A stretch of 64,000 bases of DNA. Origin: Asaia siamensis. GTDB lineage: Bacteria > Pseudomonadota > Alphaproteobacteria > Acetobacterales > Acetobacteraceae. Made by a program: the position numbers and the translations under genes. The stretch spans positions 372,001-436,000 of the forward strand of contig NZ_BMCH01000002.1 of NCBI RefSeq assembly GCF_014635085.1. The letters run 5' to 3'. The notes under the pieces are model-generated. The model was given only the letters and a program-made list of their open reading frames with translations, had not been told where the DNA came from and made no database searches. Shown in pieces: positions 9,322 to 18,456 of this stretch; the stretch's first letter is position 1; every line of letters starts with the position of its first letter.

Positions 9322-10074
9322 ATGGCGGTAATTCTGGTGACTGGCGCGACGGCCGGTTTTGGTCGGGCCATAGCAATGCGCCTCGTAAAAGAGGGGCATA
9401 AGGTGATCGGCACGGGGCGCCGCAAGGAGCGTCTCGACGCGCTGCATCACGAACTTGGCGATGCGTTCCTGCCTGTGGAACTGGATGTTACCGACGAGCA
9501 GAAGATTGCCTCTCTCCCTGAAAGTCTGCCCTCTGCCTGGCGTCAGGTCGATGTGCTGATCAACAATGCCGGTCTCGCTCTGGGCGTTGGAAAAGCCCAG
9601 GATGCCGATCTCAGGGACTGGAGAACCATGATTGACACGAATGTGACGGGTGTCGTCGAGATTACTCGTGCGTTTCTTCCCCAGATGATCGAACGCAACC
9701 ACGGATACATCATTACGCTTGGCAGTGTTGCTGGCACCTATCCCTATGTCGGGGGTAACGTCTACGGCGCCACCAAGGCCTTCGTCGGCCAGTTCATGCG
9801 CAATCTGCGTACGGATCTGCTGGGAACACGTATCCGGGCAAGCACGATCGAACCTGGTCTGTGTGGTGGCAGCGAGTTCAGCAATGTGCGTCTGCGCGAT
9901 AACCAGAAGGCTGCGGATGTCTATAAAGGCACCGATCCGCTTACGCCTGAGGATATCGCCTCGACCGTCTCATGGCTGCTGAGCCAGCCTCCGCATGTGA
10001 ACATCAATGCCATCGAAATGATGCCTGTCTGCCAGGCAGCCGGTGGTCTTGCAGTGGATAGAAAAAGTGACTGA
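9322..10074 (+). CDS. ydfG: SDR-family NADP-dependent 3-hydroxy acid dehydrogenase (YdfG-like)
   Basis: A 250-residue classical short-chain dehydrogenase. It has the cofactor loop TGATAGFG, the NNAG motif and a catalytic triad at S135, Y148 and K152 (YGATK). The C-terminal INAIEMMPVCQA ending is typical of the YdfG/serine dehydrogenase group, which oxidises serine and 3-hydroxy acids with NADP. The ATG at 9322 follows GGGAAGAG, so upstream in-frame starts are not favoured. The end overlaps the PPK2 start. Confidence 0.9.
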   Translation: MAVILVTGATAGFGRAIAMRLVKEGHKVIGTGRRKERLDALHHELGDAFLPVELDVTDEQKIASLPESLPSAWRQVDVLINNAGLALGVGKAQDADLRDWRTMIDTNVTGVVEITRAFLPQMIERNHGYIITLGSVAGTYPYVGGNVYGATKAFVGQFMRNLRTDLLGTRIRASTIEPGLCGGSEFSNVRLRDNQKAADVYKGTDPLTPEDIASTVSWLLSQPPHVNINAIEMMPVCQAAGGLAVDRKSD

Positions 10075-10963
10075 ACTCACAGCGAGCGTAGCCCGTAAAC
10101 TCCCCGGGCGTTACATGGTAACTGACGGAAAAAGCTTTCAGCTCGATTCCGTCAAGCCGGACGACCATGGCGGTTTCGACAAGGACGAGGTCGAAACCTG
10201 GCTCGATAAGCGCAGGCAGCGCCTCGGTGTGCTGCAGGAGCGTCTTGCGGCCGAGCACCGCCATTCGGTTCTGCTGGTGCTTCAGGGCATGGATGGTGCG
10301 GGCAAGGACAGCCTGATTCTCAACGTCATGACCGGCATGAACCCCCAGGGTACGAAGGTCGTCTCGTTCAAGAAGCCGAGCGATATCGAGCTTTCCCACG
10401 ACTATCTGTGGCGCGTGCATATGGCCGTGCCAGGTCGTGGGCAGGTGGGTGTATTCAACCGCAGCCATTATGAAGATGTGCTGGTGGCGCGTGTGCATGC
10501 CGATACGCTCAACACAAACGGGATGAAGGGTGACCCCAAGAAACAGGAGTTCTGGGATCATCGCCTGGAGGATATCACCAATTTCGAGGCCTATCTCTCT
10601 CGTCAGGGCATTCATATCCTCAAGGTCATGCTGCACATGTCGCCTGATTGTCAGCAGGAGCGGCTGCTGCGCCGCCTGAACCGTCCGGATAAACGCTGGA
10701 AGTTCGACGAGAGCGATCTGGCCGAGCGCAAGTTCTGGCCCGATTATCAGGCAGCCTATCAGGAGGCGATCCGCGCTACCGCCTGCGAACACGCGCCCTG
10801 GCTCGTCGTGCCGTCCAACAAGAAGTGGTTCTCGCGCATGGTGGTCATGGAGGCATTGATCGAGAAACTCGAGAGCCTGAGCCCTGAGCCGCCGCCGCCT
10901 TCACCGGAAATTCTCAAAAATCTCGAACGGCTGGAAGCGGCCATCAAGGCGAGCCATCCGTAA
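10067..10963 (+). CDS. ppk2: Polyphosphate kinase 2 family protein
   Basis: A PPK2-family polyphosphate:nucleotide phosphotransferase of about 298 residues. It has Walker A GMDGAGKDS near residues 74-82, the lid/Walker B segment VGVFNRSHYEDVLVARVH, and a Walker B-like region followed by the RLNRPDKRWKF lid. PPK2 enzymes transfer phosphate between polyphosphate and NDP/NMP, and the subclass cannot be read with certainty. The start is ambiguous: GTG at 10067 overlaps ydfG by 8 bp, while GTG at 10043 would overlap by 32 bp. A two-hairpin intergenic repeat follows the stop. Confidence 0.9.
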   Translation: MTELTASVARKLPGRYMVTDGKSFQLDSVKPDDHGGFDKDEVETWLDKRRQRLGVLQERLAAEHRHSVLLVLQGMDGAGKDSLILNVMTGMNPQGTKVVSFKKPSDIELSHDYLWRVHMAVPGRGQVGVFNRSHYEDVLVARVHADTLNTNGMKGDPKKQEFWDHRLEDITNFEAYLSRQGIHILKVMLHMSPDCQQERLLRRLNRPDKRWKFDESDLAERKFWPDYQAAYQEAIRATACEHAPWLVVPSNKKWFSRMVVMEALIEKLESLSPEPPPPSPEILKNLERLEAAIKASHP

Positions 10964-10973
10964 AGAGGAGGAA

Positions 10974-11030
10974 GCGGGGCGCTGCCCCGCGCCCCACCAG
11001 AGGGCAGTCGCCCTTTGGGAACCCGCTATC
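10974..11030. repeat. Two-hairpin intergenic element, copy A
   Basis: Two adjacent hairpins occupy the gap between the convergent ppk2 and DsbA-like genes. The first is GCGGGGC-GCT-GCCCCGC (10974-10990) and the second AGGGC-AGTC-GCCCT (11001-11014), followed by TTGGGAACCC. Copy B (14,673) shares the TCGCCCTTTGGGA core, and copies C-E share the layout only. It may work as a 3'-end processing or termination signal. There is no T tract. Confidence 0.6.
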
Positions 11031-11085
11031 GTGACCGGGGTGCAGGGCCCTGGTCTCTGCCGGGTACTGGCAGAGACCAGCTGGG

Positions 11086-11853
11086 TCAGTGAGCAGCGCG
11101 CGCGTTCTTGATCTGGGCGCGCATTTCCTCTGCCGAGACGGCGCCGGGAATGATAGCACTCGTGCCGAACACAAAGGTAGGCGTGCCGTCCAGGCCGATC
11201 AGCCGGGCTTCAGCTAGGTTCTCGTTGATCTGGGCGGCAACGCTGGAGGCGTGCATATCGCTGACCAGCTTGTCGGCACTCATGCCGTTGGCTGTGGCGA
11301 GCTGACGAATGCGGTCGAGCGTCGGCGGTGCCGTGTCCTGCATCAGGGCGCGCTTCATCTTCTCATAGCCCCCCTGAAGGGCCGCAGCAAAAATGGCCTG
11401 GGTGTCGAGCACGCTCTTCTCGCTCAACACCGGGACGATCTTCTCGACGAGGCGCAGTTTCGGATCGGCCTTGAGCAGGGCATCCACGACCGGCACCATG
11501 CTGCGGCAATAGCCACAGCGCGGGTCTAGAAATTCCACAATCGTCAGATCGCCATTCGGATTGCCACGCACCGTGTAATCCGGGCCTTTCTGCAGGCGCT
11601 CACGGTCGGATTTCACATGGGAAAGGGCGTCATCGCTTGCCTTTTGCTGTGCACCCTGACGCAGGGCGACGATGGCGTCGCTCAGGATGGTCGGATCGTC
11701 CTTGAGCGCCTGATGCAGGATGGAGACGATTTCTGCCCGCTGCTGCGGGGTAAAGCTGCTCGCAGGGTCGGCGAAGGCGGGAACGCTGGCCGATGCGGTC
11801 AGGCCGAGGGCGAGAAAGGCACCGGCAAGCCGGGCGCGGGTCGGGCGGGTCAT
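11086..11853 (-). CDS. DsbA/Com1-like periplasmic thiol:disulfide protein
   Basis: A 255-residue exported protein with a signal peptide ending near AFA-DP. A ~60-residue helical leader resembles the oligomerisation region of ScsC/Com1-type proteins. The thioredoxin fold carries the CxxC active site CGYC (C113, C116) and the cis-Pro loop GTPTF. It probably oxidises or isomerises disulfides in the periplasm. The start has AGGATCG upstream. It is divergent from the GGT-like lipoprotein gene across about 200 bp. Confidence 0.9.
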   Translation of the reverse strand: MTRPTRARLAGAFLALGLTASASVPAFADPASSFTPQQRAEIVSILHQALKDDPTILSDAIVALRQGAQQKASDDALSHVKSDRERLQKGPDYTVRGNPNGDLTIVEFLDPRCGYCRSMVPVVDALLKADPKLRLVEKIVPVLSEKSVLDTQAIFAAALQGGYEKMKRALMQDTAPPTLDRIRQLATANGMSADKLVSDMHASSVAAQINENLAEARLIGLDGTPTFVFGTSAIIPGAVSAEEMRAQIKNARAAH

Positions 11854-12054
11854 GAGAGCGATCCTGCTGGGCGGGAGAAGAGAAGCTTCTGCATAAGACA
11901 GAGAAGACGATTTCGCAAAACAGGGACACGTCTGGCAGGTTGCCCATCGTCCTGATCACGGTTAGATGCGTTAACGAACCCAATTTCCGAAGGGTTGCGT
12001 CTTCGGCTGCGAAGACAGGCCACGCGGAACAGAAGAGAAGAGGCTTGCCGGGTC

Positions 12055-13485
12055 ATGGAGACACCGCACGTGGCGCATCGTCGGACGAACGCCCCCTGTC
12101 GCCCCGCAGAGCGCAGCACGCGCAAGGCGGGTTTGCGCTCGGCCTGCGCCCTGACTGCGGCAATGCTTCTGGCCGGGTGCAGCGATGTCGCGCATATCGG
12201 TCATAACCTGTTCGGCAAGACCACGCCGATCGTCACCGGTTATATCGGCACCGTTGTGGCTGATGAGCCGCGTGCGGCGCTGATCGGGCGCGACGTGCTG
12301 GTGCATGGCGGCAATGCTGCCGATGCCGCTGCGGCGGTCGGCATGGCGCTTGCCGTCACGCTGCCCTCGCGTGCCTCTTTGGGCGGCGGTGGCGCCTGTC
12401 TTGTGAGCCGTGGGCGCGAGGCGCCTCAGGCCTTCGTCTTCCTGCCGGCTGCAGCGCCGGCGGTACCGGCCACGCGTCAGGCCGCCATTCCGATGACGCC
12501 GCGTGGCCTGTTCACCATGCAGCTGCGTTATGGCACGGTCGAATTTGCCGATCTGCTCGGCCCGTCTGTCCGTCTGGCTCGCAGCGGCACGACGGTCAGC
12601 CGCGTTCTGGCGCAGGATATCGCAGCCGTTCAGACGCCGCTCTTTGCGGATGACGCAGCTCACACCGTATTCAGCCGCGCTGACGGCACGCCGCTTCAGA
12701 ACGGCGATGCGATGGTACAGCCGCAGCTCGCCAGCTTCCTTGAGCGCATGACCAATCTTGGCGTGGGCGATCTCTATAACGGTGCGCTCGGTGCGATTTT
12801 CGTCGAAGGCGCCAACAAGGCTGGGGCAGGGCTATCCACAGCGTCGTTGCGTACCGCCATGCCTGCGCAGCTTGCTGCCCTTCAGGTGGAGCAGGACGGC
12901 TATACGGCCTCGTTCCTGCCGCCTCCGGCCGATGGCGGAATCGGCGCTGCTGCTGCGTTCCACTCAGGCGCCTCGGCACAGGGTGTAGTCGCGACATGGC
13001 GTAGCGAAGACCGTCACGCTCTGAGTGGCGATGCCCTGCTGAGCGCAGCGCAGACGCTGGTCAATGCCGGTTCCAGCCGCTCCGGCGCTCTTCCTGCGCT
13101 TCCGGCCTCGACCTCGTTTGTGGCCACCGACAACAAGGGTGGCGCCGTGGCCTGTGCCCTGACCAACAACAACCTGTTCGGTACCGGGCGCATGGCCGAC
13201 GGCACGGGTGTGCTGCTCGCGGCTTCACCGGGGCGCTACCCTGCGCCGCTGCTCTCCGCCGCCATCGTCCAGAGGCGGGGCAACCTCGTGGCAGCTTTGG
13301 CCAGCTCCGGTCAGAACGATGCCGCTGATGCCCTTGCTTCAGCAGCCCGCGCCGCCATATCGGGCACGGAAGTGCCGCATGAAGGCCAGGGGCGTGTGAA
13401 TGCCTCGCTCTGCAAGGGTGACACGTGTCATGGCGACACTGACCCCCGCGGCGGCGGCTTGTCGGTTGGCAGCGTCAATAACTGA
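12055..13485 (+). CDS. Gamma-glutamyltransferase-like lipoprotein, active site degenerate
   Basis: A 476-residue protein from the ATG at 12055. A lipobox LLAGC (C42) predicts outer-membrane anchoring. The body follows the gamma-glutamyltransferase fold: VLVHGGNAADAAAAVGMALA, a GGGGACLVS segment, and FVATDNKGGAVACALTNNNL FGTG in the small-subunit region. By my alignment the autoprocessing/nucleophile Thr is replaced by Ser (S352 in STSFVATD). The PLSSM and GSPGG motifs that form the oxyanion and glutamate-binding elements read PLLSA and ASSGQ. It may therefore not process glutathione. A perfect terminator follows. Confidence 0.72.
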   Translation: METPHVAHRRTNAPCRPAERSTRKAGLRSACALTAAMLLAGCSDVAHIGHNLFGKTTPIVTGYIGTVVADEPRAALIGRDVLVHGGNAADAAAAVGMALAVTLPSRASLGGGGACLVSRGREAPQAFVFLPAAAPAVPATRQAAIPMTPRGLFTMQLRYGTVEFADLLGPSVRLARSGTTVSRVLAQDIAAVQTPLFADDAAHTVFSRADGTPLQNGDAMVQPQLASFLERMTNLGVGDLYNGALGAIFVEGANKAGAGLSTASLRTAMPAQLAALQVEQDGYTASFLPPPADGGIGAAAAFHSGASAQGVVATWRSEDRHALSGDALLSAAQTLVNAGSSRSGALPALPASTSFVATDNKGGAVACALTNNNLFGTGRMADGTGVLLAASPGRYPAPLLSAAIVQRRGNLVAALASSGQNDAADALASAARAAISGTEVPHEGQGRVNASLCKGDTCHGDTDPRGGGLSVGSVNN

Positions 13486-13500
13486 TCAGGACACGGTTTC

Positions 13501-13528
13501 ATGCCCCCTCGAAAGAGGGGGCATTTTT
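13501..13528 (+). terminator. Rho-independent terminator after the GGT-like gene
   Basis: A perfect 10-bp stem ATGCCCCCTC / GAGGGGGCAT with a GAAA tetraloop is followed by TTTTTCTTT. It separates the GGT-like gene from recA. Confidence 0.92.
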
Positions 13529-13666
13529 CTTTGTCCCCCTTGTGCAAAGGGGAGATGATCATGATATGTTCCCCAGAACAAAAGTGAACGATCAATACGA
13601 ATCGCTCGGCGCCCGATTGCCGTTCAGACGGAGTTCGGCGAGACTGATGCGAGCGGAGGACAGGAC

Positions 13667-14663
13667 ATGAGCGTAGACAGGACGAAAGCACTCGAGGGTG
13701 CGCTGAGCCAGATCGAACGTGCTTTCGGCAAGGGCTCGATCATGCGTATGGGGCAGCGCCCCAAGGAACAGGCGGACGTGATTTCGACCGGTTCGCTCGG
13801 ACTCGATATCGGTCTCGGTATCGGTGGTCTGCCGCGCGGTCGTATCATCGAGATCTACGGTCCTGAAAGCTCGGGCAAGACGACCCTGGCGCTTCATGCA
13901 ATCGCCGAGGCCCAGAAGAAGGGCGGTACTTGCGCCTTCATCGATGCCGAGCATGCTCTGGACCCCGGTTATGCCCGCAAGCTGGGTGTGGACGTCGACA
14001 ACCTGCTTCTCAGCCAGCCCGATGCCGGCGAGCAGGCGCTTGAGATTGCCGACACGCTCGTGCGCTCCGGTGCAGTCGATGTGCTGGTGGTCGACTCTGT
14101 GGCCGCTCTCGTGCCGCGCGCCGAGCTTGAGGGCGATATGGGCGACAGTCATGTCGGTCTTCATGCCCGTCTGATGAGCCAGGCCCTGCGCAAGCTGACC
14201 GGCACCGTCTCGCGCTCGAACACCATGATCATCTTCCTGAACCAGATCCGCATGAAGATCGGCGTGATGTTCGGCAATCCCGAAACCACGACGGGCCCGC
14301 ATCGGCTCGATCAAGGATCGTGACGAGGTGGTTGGCAACCAGACACGCGTAAAGGTGGTCAAGAACAAGATGGCCCCGCCTTTCCGTCAGGTCGAGTTCG
14401 ACATTATGTACGGTGAAGGCATCAGCAAGGTCGGTGAGCTGATCGATCTTGGCGTCAAGGCGAATATCGTCGAGAAGTCAGGCGCCTGGTTCTCGTACGA
14501 TAGCACCCGCGTCGGTCAGGGGCGTGAAAACGCCAAACAGTTCCTGCGCGATCACCCCGAGATGGCCGCTGATATCGAGCGCCGCATTCGCGAGCAATCC
14601 GGTGTGGTGGCAGACGCCATGATGACGTCGCCCGACGAGCAGGAAGACGATTCAGAAGGCTGA
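13667..14663 (+). pseudogene. recA: recA, frameshifted by a 44-bp deletion
   Basis: RecA is the strand-exchange ATPase that drives homologous recombination and LexA cleavage. The 5' part reads normally through Walker A (GPESSGKTT), the DAEHALDP motif and the L2-loop sequence up to NPETTTG, ending at 14296. The usual G-N-A-L-K-F-Y-A-S-V-R-L-D-I-R block is absent and reading continues one frame over from 14298 ([24 protein letters not shown]) to a normal acidic C-terminus at 14663. The first frame stops at 14323. Adding 44 bp would give 1,041 bp, or 346 residues, the usual RecA length. The ribosome site (GCGGAGGAC) and start are intact. It is either a true lesion or an assembly error. Confidence 0.9.
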
Positions 14664-14672
14664 GTGGCCACA

Positions 14673-14730
14673 AGTGCAGGGCTTCTACCCTGCACTTTCC
14701 AAAGAGCTGTCGCCCTTTGGGACCCTGATC
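14673..14730. repeat. Two-part intergenic element, copy B
   Basis: A hairpin AGTGCAGGG-CTTCTA-CCCTGCACT (14673-14696) is followed by a GTCGCCCTTTGGGACCC block that matches copy A at 11,001-11,026 almost base for base. It lies at the recA 3' end and could serve as its transcript end. Confidence 0.55.
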
Positions 14731-14744
14731 CGGGGAATGAAGAG

Positions 14745-14779
14745 AAGGCGCCTCTTTCCTGAGGGTAAAGAGGCGTCTT
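14745..14779 (-). terminator. Hairpin after the alpha-E gene
   Basis: A 13-bp stem, AAGGCGCCTCTTT (14745-14757) with AAAGAGGCGTCTT (14767-14779) and one G-T mismatch, sits two bases beyond the alpha-E stop codon. The minus-strand downstream side reads TCTCTTC rather than a pure T run, so termination is likely but not certain. Confidence 0.65.
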
Positions 14780-14781
14780 GT

Positions 14782-15813
14782 CTATTGCGATTGTGATTGC
14801 CTGCTGAGAGCAACGGGCTCTGCGGGCGGCCAATAGGCTGCTGCAAGGCTGTTCTGGCAGGCTTCGATCTGCTCCTGTATCCAGTGCATGCATTCATGCA
14901 GCCCGCGGATGATGATTTCCTCGGCGGTCTGGTCTTCCAGCATGGCGCGCAGTTCGGACAACCTCTCCTGCACATCCGAGCACTGACGTCTCAGGTTGTA
15001 ATGGGTCGAAAGCGCCCCGAGAACAGAATCGGCGTGGCGCAGATTGAGGGCCAGAGAGCGCGGAAACCCCTCATTCTTGAGCAGGAAGCCTACGACATTG
15101 GCCGGGGTGGTCGTGACAGGCTTGAGCCGTCTGAAAGCGTGATAGGCCGCAGCTGAGCGCAGAACGGACGCCCATTGCGTCATGTCGATCTCTGAACCGA
15201 CTTCAGATGCATCAGGCAGAAGCGTGTGATAGCGCGTATCGATCAGACGGGTGATCTGGTCGCTGCGCTCAAGATGCCGCCCCAGCAGGTAAAAGAGCCA
15301 GGCCTGATCGCGGTAAAGCGTTCCCTCGGTAATGCCAGCGTGAGACTGACAATCCTGCTTGATACGGTTGCAGAGCGCCGAAAGTCCCGTGCGGCGAATA
15401 TCGCTCATGTCGAGATCGAGCACCCAGCGGGTAAAGACATTGAGCTGCATCCACATTTCGGTGGAGATCAGCGGGCGCGCCGAGCGGGCATTTTCGCGCA
15501 CGCATTGCGCCATCGCCTTGATCGAACTCGGATTGGCGCAATCGGTCACATAGAACCGCAGATAATCCTCTTCACTGGCCGCTGGATAAAGGGCGCGAAA
15601 CCGCTCTTCGTCCGAATTGATCTGCACGATCGATTCCCAGACGGGGCGGCCATCGGCACCGCGGACGAAGGCTTCGGTCACTTCCAGCACACGGGCCAGG
15701 TTCTCGATGCGCTCCATATAGCGGGCGAGCCACATCATGTTCTCGGCATAGCGAGAAAGCAATGTGTTCAGGTCGGGCAGCATCCCGGCCATATGCGGAT
15801 TGAATCGGCTCAT
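14782..15813 (-). CDS. Alpha-E domain protein (DUF403)
   Basis: A 343-residue alpha-helical protein of the alpha-E (DUF403, COG2307) family. It starts with LLSRYAENMMWLARYMERIENLARVLEVTEAF, the family's signature helix, and contains RDQAWLFYLLGRHLERSDQITRLID, a second copy of that pattern. Alpha-E proteins are almost always encoded beside a circularly permuted ATP-grasp protein and a transglutaminase. Comparative genomics proposes that they act in making or modifying a peptide. Its start overlaps the ATP-grasp stop as ATGA, so the two are translationally coupled. Confidence 0.93.
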   Translation of the reverse strand: MSRFNPHMAGMLPDLNTLLSRYAENMMWLARYMERIENLARVLEVTEAFVRGADGRPVWESIVQINSDEERFRALYPAASEEDYLRFYVTDCANPSSIKAMAQCVRENARSARPLISTEMWMQLNVFTRWVLDLDMSDIRRTGLSALCNRIKQDCQSHAGITEGTLYRDQAWLFYLLGRHLERSDQITRLIDTRYHTLLPDASEVGSEIDMTQWASVLRSAAAYHAFRRLKPVTTTPANVVGFLLKNEGFPRSLALNLRHADSVLGALSTHYNLRRQCSDVQERLSELRAMLEDQTAEEIIIRGLHECMHWIQEQIEACQNSLAAAYWPPAEPVALSRQSQSQ

Positions 15814-17276
15814 TTCGACATCACCCAGGTGTCTTTCGACCCCCCGCCCTGAGAGGAGTTTACGACCAGAGAGCCCTTGCGCAGGGCCACACGTGACAGG
15901 CCGCCGGGCAATACCCAGGTGGATTTTCCCGTTACGGCGAAGGGACGCAGATCGACATGGCGGGCCTCGACCCCGGCGGGGCAGAGGGTCGGCACCACCG
16001 AGAGGTCGATCACGGGCTGGCTGATATAATTGGACGGGTTCTCGAGCAGCTTTTCGCGGAAGGTCTCGAGTTCCTCGGCCGAGGCATGAGGCCCGATAAT
16101 GAGCCCGTATCCACCGGAATCCCCGACAGGCTTGACGACCAGATTGGCCAGATTGGCCAGAGTATAGGCAAGACCTTCCGGCTCGGCACAGATATGGGTC
16201 TCGACACTGTCGAGAATGGGGTCTTCGCCGAGATAATAGCGAATGATGCGCGGCATATAGGCATAAACGGCCTTGTCATCGGCTACGCCTGTGCCAAGTG
16301 CATTGGCAAGGGTCACATTGCCACGACAATAGGCGTCTACAAGTCCCGGCACGCCAAGAAGGCTCTTGGGGTTGAAAGCCAGGGGGTCTAGAAAGGCGTC
16401 GTCGATGCGACGGTAGATCGAATGGACCGGTCGCAGCCCCGCTACGGTGCGCATGAACACGTGGTGGTCCTTCACCACCAGATCACGCCCCTCCACGAGT
16501 GGCACACCCATCTCACGTGCAAGAAAGACATGCTCGAAATAGGCCGAATTATAGATGCCCGGCGAGAGAAGAACGACCTGCGGGTCAGCCACGCTGGCTG
16601 GGGCGACATCACACAGCGCCTTGTGCAGGCGCACGCCGTAATCCTCTACCGAGCGCAGTGCCATGCCTGACGCCAGATCGGGCATGAGACGCAGCATCAT
16701 ATGGCGGTTTTCGATGACATAGGACACGCCAGACGGTGTGCGGGCATTGTCTTCCAGCACGAGAAAACGACCCGAGCGGTCGCGTATCAGATCGGTGCCA
16801 TTGATATGCACATAGACGCCGCCGGGCACGTCCACGCCTATCATGGCCTTGCAGTAATTGGCGTTGTTCAGCACCAGATCGGCAGGGATGATGCCGTCAT
16901 CCAGAATGCGTCTGTCGTGATAGATGTCCCACAGAAAGAGATTGATGGCCTTGACGCGTTGCTGCACGCCGCGCTCGATGAAGGACCATTCCTCTGCGGT
17001 CAGGAGGCGCGGGATCAGATCGAAAGGCAGGATGCGATCGATCGCTTCCCGCTCTGTATAGACGGTGAAGGTAATGCCAAGGCGCCAGAGCAGATTTTCG
17101 GCATTATCCGTACGCTCGCGCAGATCGCTCAGGGTCAGATGCGAGAGCCTGTCCTGCACCTGTTGCAAGGCTTCAGGCAGAGCCGCGCCGCGATTCATCA
17201 GTTCGCAGTAATAAGAGGGTTTGTCGTAGGTGGAGAAAATACCCGCCTCGTGGGGAGACGAATTGTCAGACGCCAT
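15810..17276 (-). CDS. Circularly permuted type-2 ATP-grasp protein
   Basis: A 488-residue member of COG2308 (DUF404/DUF407). It shows the PFDLIPRLLTAEEWSFIERG segment with RVKAINLFLWDIYHDRRIL, and VHINGTDLIRDRSGRFLVLEDNARTPSGVSYVIENR. Near the C-terminus VVKPVGDSGGYGLIIG is an ATP-grasp-type nucleotide loop. ATP-grasp enzymes form amide bonds through acyl-phosphates, and the product of this family is not known. It is the first gene of the minus-strand pair. It is divergent from a transglutaminase gene, with 287 bp of shared promoter region. Confidence 0.93.
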   Translation of the reverse strand: MASDNSSPHEAGIFSTYDKPSYYCELMNRGAALPEALQQVQDRLSHLTLSDLRERTDNAENLLWRLGITFTVYTEREAIDRILPFDLIPRLLTAEEWSFIERGVQQRVKAINLFLWDIYHDRRILDDGIIPADLVLNNANYCKAMIGVDVPGGVYVHINGTDLIRDRSGRFLVLEDNARTPSGVSYVIENRHMMLRLMPDLASGMALRSVEDYGVRLHKALCDVAPASVADPQVVLLSPGIYNSAYFEHVFLAREMGVPLVEGRDLVVKDHHVFMRTVAGLRPVHSIYRRIDDAFLDPLAFNPKSLLGVPGLVDAYCRGNVTLANALGTGVADDKAVYAYMPRIIRYYLGEDPILDSVETHICAEPEGLAYTLANLANLVVKPVGDSGGYGLIIGPHASAEELETFREKLLENPSNYISQPVIDLSVVPTLCPAGVEARHVDLRPFAVTGKSTWVLPGGLSRVALRKGSLVVNSSQGGGSKDTWVMSK

Positions 17277-17563
17277 TTCTTCTCACCTTTAGCCTGCAAT
17301 GACGTGGCGCGTATTGCGGTGGAACGTTACGAATGTTTATTAAACTATCAGTTTTTCCGCTTTGCCAAGATACAAAAAACAGGCACAGCCAGAGAAGAAG
17401 AGTAATGTGAACTGTCTTGGGTGCAGTTCATCACAATAACCCGGGCTGACACCCTGAGTTGCCTTTCGGGGTCGCGTCGCTACGATGACGTAATTGCGAG
17501 CCGGGCATTATAAAAAGGGTGGGAACAGGTCGTCATGCAGTCTGGTGAAGGGAGGCGAGGGAG

Positions 17564-18415
17564 ATGAGCAAACCGATTCTGCTCAATCATCGCACGACCT
17601 ACAGCTATGACCGTATGGTTTCCCTTGGGCCCCAGACCATACGCCTGCGGCCGCCTCTGCGTATGCGCAACGCCATGACGAGCTATGCGCTGACCATCGG
17701 CCCCGGTGAGTCCAGTCTCAGCTGGGCGTTCGACGGGCATGATAATCTTGTTTCGCAGGCTGTGTTTGCCGGGCGCATGGACCGCTTCGTTGTCGATGTC
17801 AGCATGATCGTCGATCTGGCACCGTACGATCCTTTTCATGTGTCGGGGGAGGCACGGACTGGTTTCGGTCAGCAGGACCCCGGCTATCGTCGCCCCATCA
17901 CCGACGCCGCTGTATTGGCGCCTTTTCTCGCTGAGGCAGATCTAAAGCCAGAAGAGGGGTCTCTGACTCAGCTGACCGCGCTTGCGCGCCGGATTGCAAC
18001 CAGGCTTCATTACATGCGGCGTATGGAGCCTGGGGTATGGGCGCCCGGCGAGACGCTCGCGCGCGAGGCGGGGTCATGTCGCGACAGTGCCTGGCTGCTG
18101 ATCGCTCTGGCGCGTCATCTGGGATACGCAGCCCGTTTTGTCTCGGGCTATCTGATCGAGCCCTCGGCCTTGCAGGCCGATCCGGACCGTCTGGTCTGCG
18201 ATCTGCATGCCTGGGCGGAAATCTGGGTGCCGGGTCAGGGATGGGTAGGGTTCGACACGACGTCAGGCCTCGTGGCAGCGCAGAACCATATTCCCCTCGC
18301 AGCCTCTGATACGCCAGAGACCGCCGCTCCGGTTTCCGGGCTGCTGGACCAGTGCGTTGCCGAATTCGACGTGTTGATGCAGGCGCATTATCTTCACAGG
18401 GAACCAAAACCATGA
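17564..18415 (+). CDS. Transglutaminase-like cysteine protease-fold protein
   Basis: A 283-residue protein with an N-terminal beta domain (HRTTYSYDRMVSLGPQTIRLRPP) of the bacterial transglutaminase N type, followed by a transglutaminase core. The likely catalytic triad is C172 (GSCRDSAWL), H215 (LHAWAEIW) and D231 (GFDTTSG). It may hydrolyse or crosslink amide bonds. This family regularly accompanies alpha-E/ATP-grasp genes, as here. The start has a strong GGGAGGCGAGGGAG ribosome site. No signal peptide is seen. The next gene begins 41 bp downstream on the same strand. Confidence 0.92.
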   Translation: MSKPILLNHRTTYSYDRMVSLGPQTIRLRPPLRMRNAMTSYALTIGPGESSLSWAFDGHDNLVSQAVFAGRMDRFVVDVSMIVDLAPYDPFHVSGEARTGFGQQDPGYRRPITDAAVLAPFLAEADLKPEEGSLTQLTALARRIATRLHYMRRMEPGVWAPGETLAREAGSCRDSAWLLIALARHLGYAARFVSGYLIEPSALQADPDRLVCDLHAWAEIWVPGQGWVGFDTTSGLVAAQNHIPLAASDTPETAAPVSGLLDQCVAEFDVLMQAHYLHREPKP

Positions 18416-18456
18416 CACGGGGTTCCCGATGATATCGCCACCGGGATGATCGATCC

